Source: Sciurus carolinensis
Taxonomy: Eukaryota > Chordata > Mammalia > Rodentia > Sciuridae
Direction: 5' to 3'
Length of the DNA: 64,000 nucleotides
NCBI RefSeq assembly: GCF_902686445.1
Contig: NC_062232.1
Coordinates: forward strand, 33,250,454 to 33,314,453
This document shows, in pieces, positions 51,950-62,261 of the stretch. The notes beneath the pieces were generated by a model. That model had not been told where the DNA came from. It saw nothing but the letters and a program-made list of their open reading frames with translations, and ran no database searches. Both the position numbers and the translations under genes were made by a program. Within the stretch, counting starts at the first letter, position 1, and every line of letters starts with the position of its first letter.

Positions 51950-52930
51950 CCGGCGTCTCGCTGCTCGTCACGCGAAGATGGCAGCGGCTCCCCTGGGTTT
52001 CAAGGTTCCGGGAAAGGCGTGTGTTCTGCCTTGAGGCGCGCGGGCTGCTGCGCTCCCTCCCTCGCCTCGGCGGCAGCCGGGGCTCCCGGAGCCTTTCTCC
52101 ACGCGGGCAAGTGCGCCTAGGCCGCCCAGCCCCCTACGGCCACGGCGGGCGGTGGCCGGAGCAGCAGGGCGTCTGCACTGCCCAGCCGCAGATCCACCGG
52201 CCTCCGGCGGCTCGGCGAAGGCTCGCGGGGGTGGGGATACGCACACTGGCCCGGGACACGCTAGGGTGTCAAGCTGCGGCCAGGGCAAGCTGTGCAGGGC
52301 AGATTCCTACTAGCGGTGGCCGGAGGCCGGGCCAGCCTTCGCCCGAGAGGAGACGGACCGCCACCCTCATCCACGCGCAGGCCCCACTGCCCGGTCCTCC
52401 CTTCTGACTCCTGGGTCACTGCGAAACACCGAGCGAACAGGACCCCGCCGCGGCCGTCACCTCCCAGGGGAGACGGGGATCCACAGGCCTAGCTCTGCAC
52501 CCCAAGGGTGCCAGCGCGCGCACAGACGCTGGGGAGGAGGCGACGCGGCTCCTCCACCCAGACTCTTCCCCCGCAAGGCACACGACGGCCGCGGGCTTCC
52601 AAAGACCTGGAGCAGGGAAGAGGAAGGGGCAGCCCAGGCCCTGGAGACAGCTACACGCTCGGTCCCACTGTGTGTCCACGCACCCGCGCGCGCCGGGGCA
52701 CGGGCACTGGGCAAGGCAAGGAACCGGCCATCCCAACCCGGACTGAGGAACTGGGCTGGCGGCTGAAGCGAAGAGGAACCTGGAGCCTCGGGAGGGGCCG
52801 CCGGGCGTCCGGCCAGCTCCGTGGGAGGAGCCCCGGGGACGCGCCGGGAGCCTGGAGACCAGCGTGAACCAGTCGCCCCTGCAGGCGGCCGTTTAGCTTG
52901 ACCGCGCGGGACCACTGACGCCCGGCGATA
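51950..52930. promoter_or_regulatory. CpG island with YY1-type site over an ATG
   Basis: CpG-dense block. AAGATGGCAGC at 51,975-51,985 fits the YY1 motif and its ATG (51,978) opens an 18-codon frame MAAAPLGFKVPGKACVLP, then stop. In that layout plus-strand initiation would lie just upstream. The short frame could be an upstream ORF or the start of a spliced product. No donor is convincing inside it. Confidence 0.5.
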
Positions 52931-54179
52931 AGGAGCTCCCCGGCAATCGGCAGCCCCCAGCCCCTAGTCACCTCCGGCGCATGTGACCTCCGGATGTTAG
53001 GCGGCTAGGTGGGCCCAGGGAACTTCGCAGTGCTTCCCGGATCCCTTCTGTCCCGCGGAGCCACAGTAAAGTGCTCCTGGGCCACCCTGGAACTTTGCTT
53101 TGCAAAAGAATAGCCGAATATTGGGCCTTCGGGTCTCTTCCCACGATATTTTCCTTTGGAAGGTCGGGGTCCCGCCAGTCCCCTTGAAACATCCCCCAAC
53201 TAGCTCACTTTCACAGCCCAACACTGGGAGGCTCCGTGCCTCAGTCAATCCAGACCCCACCCCAAACTGCTGCTTCGGGCCAGCCGCTTCACAGTCCAGG
53301 ACTCGGGGTCCTTGCGCGTTAACCAAGGTTAGTCATAGCGCCCACCTCACAGGGCTGCTCTGAGGATACCACGCCTCGATACCCAGAGCTCTCAGACCGC
53401 TGCCTCTACTACAGTGCGACATGTGTTTGTTGTTATGATTTGGTACTCCCTTCCTTTGGATGGGGAGGGAGTAAGAAACACATCCGGGTTCAAGTTCCTG
53501 GAGGCCTATATGGAGCCAGGGTAGGAAGGGCACTATTATTGCCCACTGAAAAGTTAAGGCAAAATGGGCTCAAGCTGTTTGGACCAGACTTTCCCCCAAA
53601 GGCCAGCATGTGCAGTGGTGATGGAAGAGAGTACTTCCAAATGGCGCTCATTTCGACTGGATTACTGGCAAGTTCCGTCAGGTCTCAGGCACCCTTACTA
53701 GCCCTTCCCCTGCAGCCTTGGGGAGCCACACTGGTTTCCAGGACCTTCAGCTTCCTCTTCCATGGTCATCCTATTTGACGTCTGCCACCTCCTGTAGGTC
53801 GGTTGTTGGAGAAGATGGGCAGAAGTCAAGTTCTCTGGCGTGTACTTTGGTCTGAGTTTAACACTGCTTCAGTGCTGGCGGGTGGTTGGCACTGTCCCTG
53901 GACCAGAGTTTACAGACACCCAAATGCAAATACTGCTTCTGTAAGCAGAATTGGTCAGATTTCTAGTTTCAAAAAGCTTCCCATTACCTTTGAAATGGGA
54001 TCCCCAGCAGATGGGGAGGAGCGTCAGGGCAAAGATAGGCGAAAGGGGGCCTCACCCTCTCGGCCGGGCCTCTCCCCACTCACCCATAATTCATTAGGGG
54101 AGACTGCCTTTTTCTTTTCACAGACAACGCAAATGGCCCTTCCCCTCCGTGGCTACCCTACTGGCCTTCTCCTAATCAC
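52931..54179. other. SINE-free single-copy sequence
   Basis: Average-GC DNA without recognised repeats. Open frames of up to 142 codons overlap and lack domains. Confidence 0.4.
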
Positions 54180-54930
54180 TAAAAAGTGCTGGCGGTGCGG
54201 CTCTGGCTCAGTAGATCCTTATCGGAACTGAGTGCCAGGCTGTCCAGCCCCGAGAAAGACAAAGAACGAGGGCGCCTCCAGTTTGCTCAAGAGGCCTCAG
54301 GGTCACCTCTGGGGCTTCCCCTTCACCGTCCCCGACCCCCACAAGCCGCGGCCGGCCTCCGAAACAAGTCCGCAGCCCGAAATCCGAATCCCAGTTCTCG
54401 AGCGCCACCCGGAGAGTTCACATTGCCCCTCCTCTGAGGCCGCGTGGTGCGCAAGTGAGAGTCTGAGGGCGGCGGCAGCTCACATCTCGTCAGCCTCCTC
54501 CCCGCACCCTGCAGCACGTAGGCAGGAAAAGAAAAAGCCAAGAGAAAAACGTGGGCTATGAAAGCCAAGTGCAAACAACCCCAGGCAGGAGTTTGCAAGG
54601 AGTACGCAACCTCCAAATAGAAACTACAACACAAATAACCCCCTCTTCGAGTTCTATTAATTAAAGGTCCTCGAAGGTGGAGCGCAAAGGGGACCCTGCC
54701 TTCGCAGGACACACACTGGCCAGGCGAAGGTAATGGTGCTTAGCCCGGCGCCGCCTGCGTACACGTTTAATCCCAAGAAGACAGCAGGGTTCGCATCCAC
54801 CGATTAAACTGTTCTCAGTATTTTTAACTGACGCAACGTGCATTTGACTGAAAACAACAACAACGACCGATCTTGCTTGAAATATACATGGGCAATCTGT
54901 GTTTAATTGGGGTAAGTTCCCGCAGTTGTC
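54180..54930. other. GC-rich block then AT-rich block
   Basis: 54,230-54,500 is moderately CpG-rich. 54,640-54,920 turns AT-rich (GAGTTCTATTAATTAAAGGT at 54,649, ATCTGTGTTTAATTGGGGTA at 54,894). TTGG|GGTAAGTTCC at 54,911 is a strong donor-like site on plus. Confidence 0.4.
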
Positions 54931-55139
54931 CGACCACGTTTTCTAGCCTGGAAGGGGGCAGGCGGCCCTCATGGCTCCTCCTTCGGCGCTTTCCTGGCGA
55001 GGCGCCCATCCTCCCCAAGCACCGGGAACGGAGGCGACCGCATTAATACTCGCGGGCAGCCTGCTCTGACCTATACTGTCATTTTTTCCATCGGTCAGGA
55101 TCAGGCTGGGGGGGTGGCTCTCCTCCGAGGGGTTCTGCA

Positions 55140-55760
55140 CGGTTCGTTGGGTTTTCCCCGGCGCACTTAACACGGAGGCAAAAGGGGCAGATGGAAACCA
55201 GGCCTCGGCTGGCCGGGCGCGCGTAAGCGCCGCACTCAGCAGCTCGACGCAAAGCCAGGGCTGGATTTTCGCGGCCTGGGCCCGGCGGCCTCCCCGCGCC
55301 GGCGCGATCCTCTCTCCCTCCGGCTGAGCAAACGTGCCCGCCTAATTCCGCCCTGGAGACAGCAGCTGTGCAGCGAGGGGGGGGGGGGGGACCCGCAACT
55401 TTTCCAACAGTGTGTGCGCACAGGAGAGGTGAAGGCCCACCCCGATTCTGTGCACGTACCGACACAGCATCTAATCAGTGTCACTGCCAGGAATACGTTT
55501 CCGCGGCGGGCGACACCCCCGCCCCCGCCAACCTGCAGGAGGGAGGGGGGATGCAAATGGCGTCTCTAGCCGTCCCAGTCTGCGCAGCACCCGCTGCCGC
55601 GACTCCGAACAGACATTACAGCGAAGTGAGGTGCAGCGTCTGGGGATACGAATGCACTGGTGGCCCGGGCCCCTTTTGGCGCGCCCGGGTCTCGGCTTCA
55701 GTCACTAGCACCACTCCCGGCTCCGAGGCCATTCCCCCGCCCTCACCTCCGGAAGAGCCG
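55140..55760. promoter_or_regulatory. CpG island segment
   Basis: CpG-dense, with a run of 14 G at 55,377-55,390 and a minus-strand donor-like GGAG|GTGAGGGC at 55,748-55,739. It is followed by 13 G at 55,783-55,795. Transcript direction is unknown. Confidence 0.5.
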
Positions 55761-56748
55761 CCCTTCCTCGAATGGTGGTGGTGGGGGGGGGGGGGAGAAA
55801 CTTTGCAAGACAACTGTTCCGCGCCTGCCCCTCGAGAGGAATGTGGGTGGGTTTCCCACCCCAGGCCGGCCCACACTCTCCCACTCTTCCCAGGCCTGCC
55901 ACCCGAGCCTCGTGGGCTCTCTTAGGAAGGGAAGCACGTTTCAGATCACTGGGGGAGTGCGGGGACACCAAAGTCAGGCGTCCCCAAGTGTTCTGGCACA
56001 GGGCCAAGTTTGTGTCCTTTCCTTCCCACGCTGGAGTAGCGCGCGCCACTTTGGGGAAGCGTGGGACCATCCCCGCTAGCCACGAGTCCACCCCGGTCTT
56101 GGCCGTGGGGCCGATGGATTCTCTTCGGCACTCTGACCCTCACACTCCTGCGGAGGCCCCAGGAGATAATCGGGGCTTCCCTGGGCCGCTCTTCCGGAGA
56201 AGGGGGCGTGAATGGGTTGTGTGCACCGCCACTCCGGCCCGCACCCCCGCGGAGCCACCCGGGCAGCTCTTCCTGTCCTCGGTCGATCTCCTCGTGGAGC
56301 AGCCCTGCGGGACTCCCGCACCCTCCCCCACGCGTAGTGGGGCGCCCCTGGGACGCAGGCAGGGATGGCGGTTCCGGTCGTTCCGGGATTTGCGTGCAAG
56401 AAGAAAACAAGGCCGGCTACTACAAGAGCGGTGCCTCCGTTCTTGGGGTTCAGATGCCCGCGCTGGCTCCGCGCGGGTTCCACTCTGGCCTGGGGGGCCC
56501 CCTTCCCCCCAGCGATCCCTCGTCCCTGCTGGGCCGCGCCACGCGGAGCTCCGAGCGCCCCTGCGCCCACACCACCCCTCCATCACTCGCGCGCCTCGCT
56601 CGCTCCAAGCTCGGGGAGCCGCTCGCTCCCAGCGCCCCGAGTACTCCAGTTCCACCTTCGGCTGCGAAAGCCGCCGCCCCGCGCCACCCCCGCCCGGCCC
56701 GGCCCTTGTCCCAGCCCGGCTCCCCCGCCAGCTGCGCCGCCACCGCCG

Positions 56749-56777
56749 CACGTGACCCGCCCCCGTCGCGGCTTCCG
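56749..56777. promoter_or_regulatory. E-box / GC-box / ETS cluster
   Basis: CACGTGAC (56,749-56,756), CCGCCCCCG and CTTCCG (56,772-56,777) lie within 30 bases. USF/TFE-type, Sp1-type and ETS-type sites are frequent together in TATA-less CpG promoters, often bidirectional ones. Confidence 0.45.
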
Positions 56778-57064
56778 CTGAGCTGCCTGTTCCGGAGCAC
56801 AAACAATTTCTGCTCTGACGCGGGGTCTCTCGGGCCCTGGCGTCCTCTCCTCCCTGCCCCCTCTTCCGGGTACGAGAACTCAAAACAACTCGCTGACCTT
56901 CGGGCCGACCAGCTCCGGCTTCCACCGACTCCGGCATTCCGTTCAAACCCTGCAGCCGCGGCTTCTAAGATTTCACTCCGCGCCGGGCTGGGGGGAGGGG
57001 GTGACTTCTCCGGGAGGGGATGTCTCAGATCGAAAAAGGGCCACTTCACGCGCTTTCCCTTCCT

Positions 57065-57076
57065 CCGAAGTGAGTT
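57065..57076 (+). other. Splice-donor-like site at edge of CpG island
   Basis: CCGAA|GTGAGTTTTT with GT at 57,070-57,071 matches positions +1 to +6 of the 5' splice site (GTGAGT). It is placed where a first exon from the 56.7 kb promoter would end. Confidence 0.3.
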
Positions 57077-57309
57077 TTTAGACTATCCGAGGCCCTGGGG
57101 GAAGCGCGAGCAGCCGCGCGCAAAGGACCCCCCTCTCCACGCCGCGCCCCCGCACATGCCGCCTAGTCTAGGGCGACCCGATTTCCAGGGTCAGCGGCGG
57201 AGGGCCTGGCCAGCTTGGGAAACATCACCAGGCGGTGAACTGGAGCACCTGGCCGAACTGCGGTGAGGGGAGATTTTGCAAAGTAAAGATGGTAGCTCCC
57301 ATTCCCACG

Positions 57310-57590
57310 CTCTGTGATAGGTCCTTGCTTTGCAGAGCAAGAAACTGAGGCAGGAGGAGAGGGCAGTTATGTGACTTGCTCAGTTACCCAACGAGTCGTG
57401 ACTTGGTGAGAATTGGAACCCAGGTCTCATATCCTGTGGTGTGCTCTAAGTAGTCATCTTGGTACCAAAAGTACAGACTCATCTAGAAAACCTAGCGTTC
57501 ACTTGAGGGCTGTGTATTTTGCCTGGAGCGCTGTGGTGGGTTGGCGTATAGTAGGCACTCAATAAAATGTTTGGAATGAATGGGTGTCTG
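57310..57590 (+). repeat. MIR and adjoining MIR-like fragment
   Basis: AGAGCAAGAAACTGAGGCAG, GTGACTTGCTCAGTTACCCA and AATTGGAACCCAGGTCTCAT are MIR core and 3' part. GTAGGCACTCAATAAAATGT at 57,550 is reverse-oriented MIR-like text, so a second inverted fragment may adjoin. Confidence 0.7.
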
Positions 57591-59382
57591 AATAACTGAT
57601 TGACAGGATCATTGATGGCAAGTGATTTTAGAGAAAGTCCGAACCATTGCTCCTGCTAAGAGAATTGTCCTCCCTGAATAAAACTGCCCTGGTTTTTGAG
57701 TGTTTGCAGGTAACAGGAAATTTTATTTAAAAAATATATTAACACCTCCCCCTCCCAGGCCCAATCTGCCTAGCAAGCACTTGAACTTGCTGGGACACAT
57801 ACCAGAAGCAGCTGCTACTTGGTCTCAGCCATTTCCCCCCACCTTTTTCCTGCTCTGTGGGCTTTTGCTTAGGGCCAGGCAGCCTAGAACTGCAATCGAA
57901 GTGATTCTGAACATATCAAGGGGGAGGAGGGCGAACCTGCCAAACATGGTTCCTTGGCTTCCCTTGGACAAGCGTGGAGTAGGGGAGTCTGGCCTAGCAG
58001 CTCAGTGGTTATTTTTCAATTCAGGAACCACACTGTGCAGCTTGCTTCAGACTGGCAACCCTTGCCAGCTGCGAGGTCACGTCTCAAAAAAGGCCTCCAT
58101 CCACTTGAACCGACAGCTCTGTGATGCTCGTCGGTGGGACCACATCTGTGATTTGGAGAGCTGCCACTGGTACTCTGTGCCATCCTGCTACTTCCTGTGG
58201 CCCAAGACAGGATGAGATTTTCAAACAGTCTTAGATTTAGATGGCCCAATAGAATGTATTTTTGTACTGGACTGTTATCCACCTCCCTCCCTAAACCTAC
58301 CCAGTTGTCCCTTCTGTGTCACTAATCCGGTAGCCTGAAATGAGGGCACATTTCACTTTGGGTCACCTGAAAGTAAACTTTCCACTTTGATACACTCAAC
58401 ATGCTTATCTTCTGTTTCTGATTATTGCCATAATCCTCCCCCCCCTCCTCCCCCTCCCCCCTTCTCTCTCATTCCCCACCTCCTCCCTCTCTTTCTGACA
58501 GTTGTCTATTTTGGCTTATGTTCCTTTGATTATTGACCGAGAAATGAAAATGTGTATTTTCTCTCGAAATTACAACCCAATCTGGATTGCAAGGCTGGGT
58601 TTTCAGCTGCCTCTTTTACAGTCAGGTCTGGAGTGACCAGTAGGACCCTGTGACCTCAGCCTGAGGCCAGACCACGTTGGAAGCATCCCACGATTTCCAA
58701 GGAGGCCACAGGCCTCAATCTTGCACGGCTGGCTTGTGGCTGAGAAGAGCCCCGCAGAAGTTCCCTCATCTGAGCGCAGGAGTGCAGAAGGGCCCGGTGC
58801 CGAGTGATGCTGAGCGGGAGGTTCCGGATGCTCACTTGATTTATTATCTGTGTACAGCCTGGGGAGGAGAAAAGGCTCATAAAAGTGTTCTAGGCTGGTC
58901 ATTCTGAATGTGAGCATTTATTTATCTGCAGAGCTGCCGAATGTCCCTGCAGGAAGTCGCCGGCGCAGCAACCCCTGACTGCAAGACAAAAGTCTCCCCT
59001 TTACACAGGCCTGCTTTTATTGTTTCCAACAGCTTCGTGCTTTCCCTGGGGGACGAGGAGAGTCACAGAGCAAGTTTCTTCCTCTTTTCTCACGCTGCAG
59101 AGGAAGTGATGTTGTAGAAACAGTGGCATGAGCTCAGTCTGCAAGTCACATTGGACCCAGAGTTGGGAGAAGCTTGGCACAGTGGCACTATGATGGCTCC
59201 TTCGGGTCCAAGAAGCCCCGGGCTGGATCTGAGGATGGGGGCGGTGGGCATGCGCAGGTAGAACAGAGCAAGAGAAGCCATGCCTGGGAGCCATTCCCTG
59301 GGGACAAGAGGCCCTGGAGGTGTGGGTGTCCTTGACCCTCTGAGCCTGCTCCTTTTCGTTTGTTCTTGTTAGAACAGTGGAG
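57591..59382. other. SINE-free single-copy sequence
   Basis: No SINE or L1. 58,435-58,485 is C-rich low complexity. 58,500-58,600 (TTGTCTATTTTGGCTTATGT, GATTATTGACCGAGAAATGA) and 58,825-58,930 (GCTCACTTGATTTATTATCT, GAGCATTTATTTATCTGCAG) are repeat-free AT-rich patches. The 171-codon frame at 57,700-58,215 has no domain. Confidence 0.4.
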
Positions 59383-59640
59383 TGTGTTTTGACATATTAT
59401 ACACACATGGAGTGTAACTTCCCATTCGTGTGGTTGTGCACGACGTGGAGTTTCACTGGTGGTGTGCTCCTATAGGAACCGAGGACAGTGATGTCCCATC
59501 CATTGCACGGCCTCTCCCATTCCCGTCCCCTCCCTTCCTTCCCCGTGGTCTAATCCAATGCACTTCTGCCCCCCCCCCCCCACTGTGCGTTAGCATCAGC
59601 ACATCAGAGAGAACATTCAGCCTCTGGTTTCTGAGGACTG
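59383..59640 (-). repeat. L1 3' end, sciurid type
   Basis: CATATTATACACACATGGAG, TGTAACTTCCCATTCGTGTG, GAGTTTCACTGGTGGTG, TCTAATCCAATGCACTTCTG and AGCATCAGCACATCAGAGAG match a reverse-oriented L1 3' UTR that I know as common in squirrel genomes. A run of 13 C lies at 59,569-59,581. It marks the end of the SINE-free block. Confidence 0.75.
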
Positions 59641-59709
59641 TTGAACTTGCTCTTGATGAGGAACAAAGCCCCCAAAGGATTTGTGGAGCACATTCCATTC
59701 GTTCATCTT

Positions 59710-59793
59710 ATTTTTCTATTTTTTGTACCCTTGGAAATGGAACCCAGGGCCTTGTGCACGCGAGGCCCGTGCTGGCTCGCTGAGCCCCACCCC
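59710..59793 (-). repeat. ID element, degraded
   Basis: TTTTTGTACCCTTGGAAATG, GAACCCAGGGCCTTGTGCAC, GCTGGCTCGCTGAGCCCCAC. Confidence 0.82.
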
Positions 59794-59875
59794 CTCGTTC
59801 ATTCTTCATTCATTTATTGGACATAGCTCAGTCACCCACTTTGTACCAGGCAAGGAATATGGTCCCTCCCATTTT

Positions 59876-60006
59876 AAAACATTTTATTAGAGACAGGGTC
59901 TCGCTGAGTTGCTTAGGGCCTTGCTAATTTGCTGAGGCTGACTTTGAACTCTCCATTCTCCTGCCTCAGCCTCCCGAGCCGCTGGGATGACAGGGATACT
60001 CCACCC
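59876..60006 (-). repeat. B1 half of a SINE
   Basis: AACATTTTATTAGAGACAGG, GTCTCGCTGAGTTGCTTAGG and CCTCAGCCTCCCGAGCCGCT, ending GGGATACTCCACCCTG. No ID half precedes it. Confidence 0.88.
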
Positions 60007-60110
60007 TGTAGCTTCCTCTGCCTTAACGTCTCTTCTGGCCTCGCCTTGGCTCGGATCCTGCCGGGCTTTCTGCTGAGCAGTTAAGCCTCTCCATTCAAGC
60101 TCATTCCTTT

Positions 60111-60307
60111 CTGCAGCGCGAGGGGACACAACCCAGGGCCTCACTATGCTGGGTCACTGCTTTACCACCAGGCTACATCTCCAGCCCTTTTATTTCTTAA
60201 TTTAAAAACACGGTGTCTCCAAGTTCCCAGGCTGGCCTCGAGCCTGCGACGCTCCTGCTGCACCCTCCTGAGTAGCTGGGATTACAGAGAGGTGCCACGG
60301 TGCCTGG
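60111..60307 (-). repeat. B1-dID-like SINE, diverged
   Basis: GAGGGGACACAACCCAGGGC, TTTACCACCAGGCTACATCT, AAACACGGTGTCTCCAAGTT, CCTCCTGAGTAGCTGGGATT, ending GGTGCCACGGTGCCTGG. Confidence 0.82.
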
Positions 60308-60389
60308 TTTCATTCTTTGTTTTTCTTCTCTTCCACGGATCATTCCATCACTGCTTGAAGACCTTCAGGCGGCAAGAAAGGGAAGGAAA

Positions 60390-60480
60390 GGGGCTGGGGT
60401 GGAGCTCAGGGTGAAGCATTTGCCTCCACATGTGAGGCCCTGGGTTCCATCCCCAGCATGGCGGGCAGCAAAGAAAAGGG
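60390..60480 (+). repeat. ID element
   Basis: GGGGCTGGGGTGGAGCTCAG, GGTGAAGCATTTGCCTCCAC, GGGTTCCATCCCCAGCATGG. Confidence 0.88.
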
Positions 60481-60682
60481 GGGCCAGGCACAGTGGCGCA
60501 GGCCTGTGATCTCAGCAACTCAGGAGGCTGAGGCAGGAGGATGGAAAGTTCGAGGCCGGCTTGGGCAGCTTAGCAAGATTCTGTCTCAAAAAATAGAAAG
60601 AGCTGGAGATGTAGCTCAGTAGTAGAGCGTTTGGCACATGCAAAACCCAGGACACACGCATGCACACACACACACACACACA
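60481..60682 (+). repeat. B1-dID SINE with (CA)n end
   Basis: GGGCCAGGCACAGTGGCGCA start and GAGCTGGAGATGTAGCTCAG ID half. The end has become a (CA)n microsatellite at 60,655-60,682. Confidence 0.92.
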
Positions 60683-60848
60683 ATCCATCAGACATTTAGT
60701 ACTACATTATAGGTTACTATGAAGATTATCTGTTTATGCTCCTTCTTAGTAGAAAGACTTAAGGCACAAAATCATGTAGAAAATTTAAAGTGAAATGACT
60801 GCCTTCTTCTCTTGCTATTTTCTTTTCTCTCTCTCTCTCTCTCTCTTT

Positions 60849-61044
60849 TTTGGTACTGGGGAACCCAGGGGCACTTAACCACTGAGCCACATCCACAGTT
60901 TTTTAAAACATTTTATTTACAGACAGGGTCTCGCTGAGTTGCTTAGGGCCTCGCTAAGTTGCTGAGGCTGGCTTTGAACTCTCCGTCCTCCTGCCTCAGC
61001 CTCCCGAGCGGCTGGGATTACAGGGATATGCCATCGCACCTGGC
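60849..61044 (-). repeat. B1-dID SINE after a (CT)n run
   Basis: A (CT)n run (60,828-60,846) passes into TTTTTTGGTACTGGGGAACC, TTAACCACTGAGCCACATCC, then GAGTTGCTTAGGGCCTCGCT, ending GATATGCCATCGCACCTGGC. Confidence 0.93.
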
Positions 61045-61169
61045 TTCTTGGAATTTTCTTAATACTTACATATTATTTATTTGAATCTGGTTAAAGCCAG
61101 TGGTTAGAACAGGGTTGAACAAGATGGATAAGCATCTTGCCAAGTGCATTTTCATGATTCAAAACAAAA

Positions 61170-61620
61170 ACTATAAGGTAGTTATTCTAGTTATCTAGGA
61201 CGGCACAGTGAACAACCCCCAAACCTAGTGGTTTCAAATAGCAAGCACGCAGTCTACCTCATGGTCCTGGGGGCCGGGAATTGGGGCAGGGCTGGGACTC
61301 ACTGCCTCACATGAGTGGACCGAGGGGGCTGTGCTATCAGGTGGTGGGCATGCTGGGCTCCAGGGTCTCAGTTGGCCTCATGCTCACCTGTGGTACTTTG
61401 GAAGGGGAGACTAGAAGGCTGAGCCCAACTGGGACTATAGAGCGTGCTTCCCAACTGTGGCCTCTCCAGCATGGTGGCCTTACAGTGGTAGCCCTTCTTG
61501 CTTTGCAGGTCCAGTCTTACAAAATGTTCTAGAAGACCAAGACTTCTGCTGGTTCCCTTAGTTCAGAGTGTCACAAGCCCACCCAGATTCAAGGGCAGGG
61601 AAGAGAATAAGGACAAAAGA
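61170..61620. mobile_element. Old LTR-like repeat
   Basis: AGTTATCTAGGACGGCACAG, AACAACCCCCAAACCTAGTG, GTTTCAAATAGCAAGCACGC, GGGCTGTGCTATCAGGTGGT and AGAAGACCAAGACTTCTGCT follow the outline of an old mammalian repeat beginning TAACAAACYACCCCAAA-like. Family uncertain. Confidence 0.45.
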
Positions 61621-61765
61621 ACATGAAGAGTATCAGGCATGGGCGGTGGGGGTCACTGGCTATCACTCATGACATCTGTCCCTGTAGTCCTGGGGAGAAG
61701 GCAAAGTGCCACCATGTGGATGGGAAAGCTCAGATTCATTACTGATCATCGAGAGTATTCCAAGA

Positions 61766-61901
61766 TCCTGGTGCTGTGCTGCATGACTATAATCCCAGTG
61801 ACTCTGGAGGCTGAGGCAGGAGGATTGCAAGTTTGAGGCCAGCCTCAGCAACTTAACGAGGCATTATGCCACTTAGACCTGTCTCAAAAAAAATTTAAAA
61901 C
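61766..61901 (+). repeat. Monomeric B1-type SINE with perfect target duplication
   Basis: CCTGGTGCTGTGCTGCATGA through TAGACCTGTCTC and an A-rich tail, with no ID half. Flanked by AGTATTCCAAGA at 61,754-61,765 and 61,902-61,913. The duplication shows that the B1 half was inserted on its own and is not a truncated composite. Confidence 0.95.
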
Positions 61902-62059
61902 AGTATTCCAAGAAATCCTGAGTTGGGAGCAGGAGATGGGAAGGTTTTGGGAATACCAATGAACCTCTGCAGAATATCTGAGAGCCAAGTTCCTGATCTT
62001 TGAATGTCAAACTCGAGTCCGGGTTCAAATCCAGCCTCTTGGGCTCTCGAACTTAGAAA

Positions 62060-62260
62060 AAGTCTCAGATTCCTATGAGGGAACTACTATAATTATCTCT
62101 ATTTTCTATATGAGGAAATTTAATTAAATTGCTCAGAGTCACAGCTCAAAAACTGTACAGCTGGAAGTTAAAACCAGATATTTCTAGTGCCAAAGTAGTA
62201 GGTCATTGTACAGTTTACAGTTTAAGTAACTTTCCGGAGGTCACAAAGAAAAACCAGAAA
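62060..62260 (+). repeat. MIR
   Basis: ATTATCTCTATTTTCTATAT, GAGGAAATTTAATTAAATTG, CTCAGAGTCACAGCTCAAAA and CAGATATTTCTAGTGCCAAA follow the MIR core and 3' part. Confidence 0.7.
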
Positions 62261-62261
62261 T

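Larger units (their letters stand above)
56000..57200. promoter_or_regulatory. CpG island, strongest at 56.2-57.0 kb
   Basis: The largest CpG-dense block on the right. A core-promoter-like cluster lies at 56,749 (CACGTGAC, GC box, CTTCCG). Plus-strand frames of 401 and 327 codons and a minus-strand frame of 268 codons overlap here. They are Pro/Ser/Arg/Ala-rich, contain no domain I know, and are best explained by the scarcity of stop codons in GC-rich DNA. Confidence 0.65.

Noticed and set aside
56061..57266. 401-codon open frame on plus
   Set aside because: It overlaps a 327-codon frame on the same strand and a 268-codon frame on the opposite strand. It is Pro/Ser/Arg-rich, lies wholly in a CpG island and shows no domain, as expected from stop-codon scarcity in GC-rich DNA.
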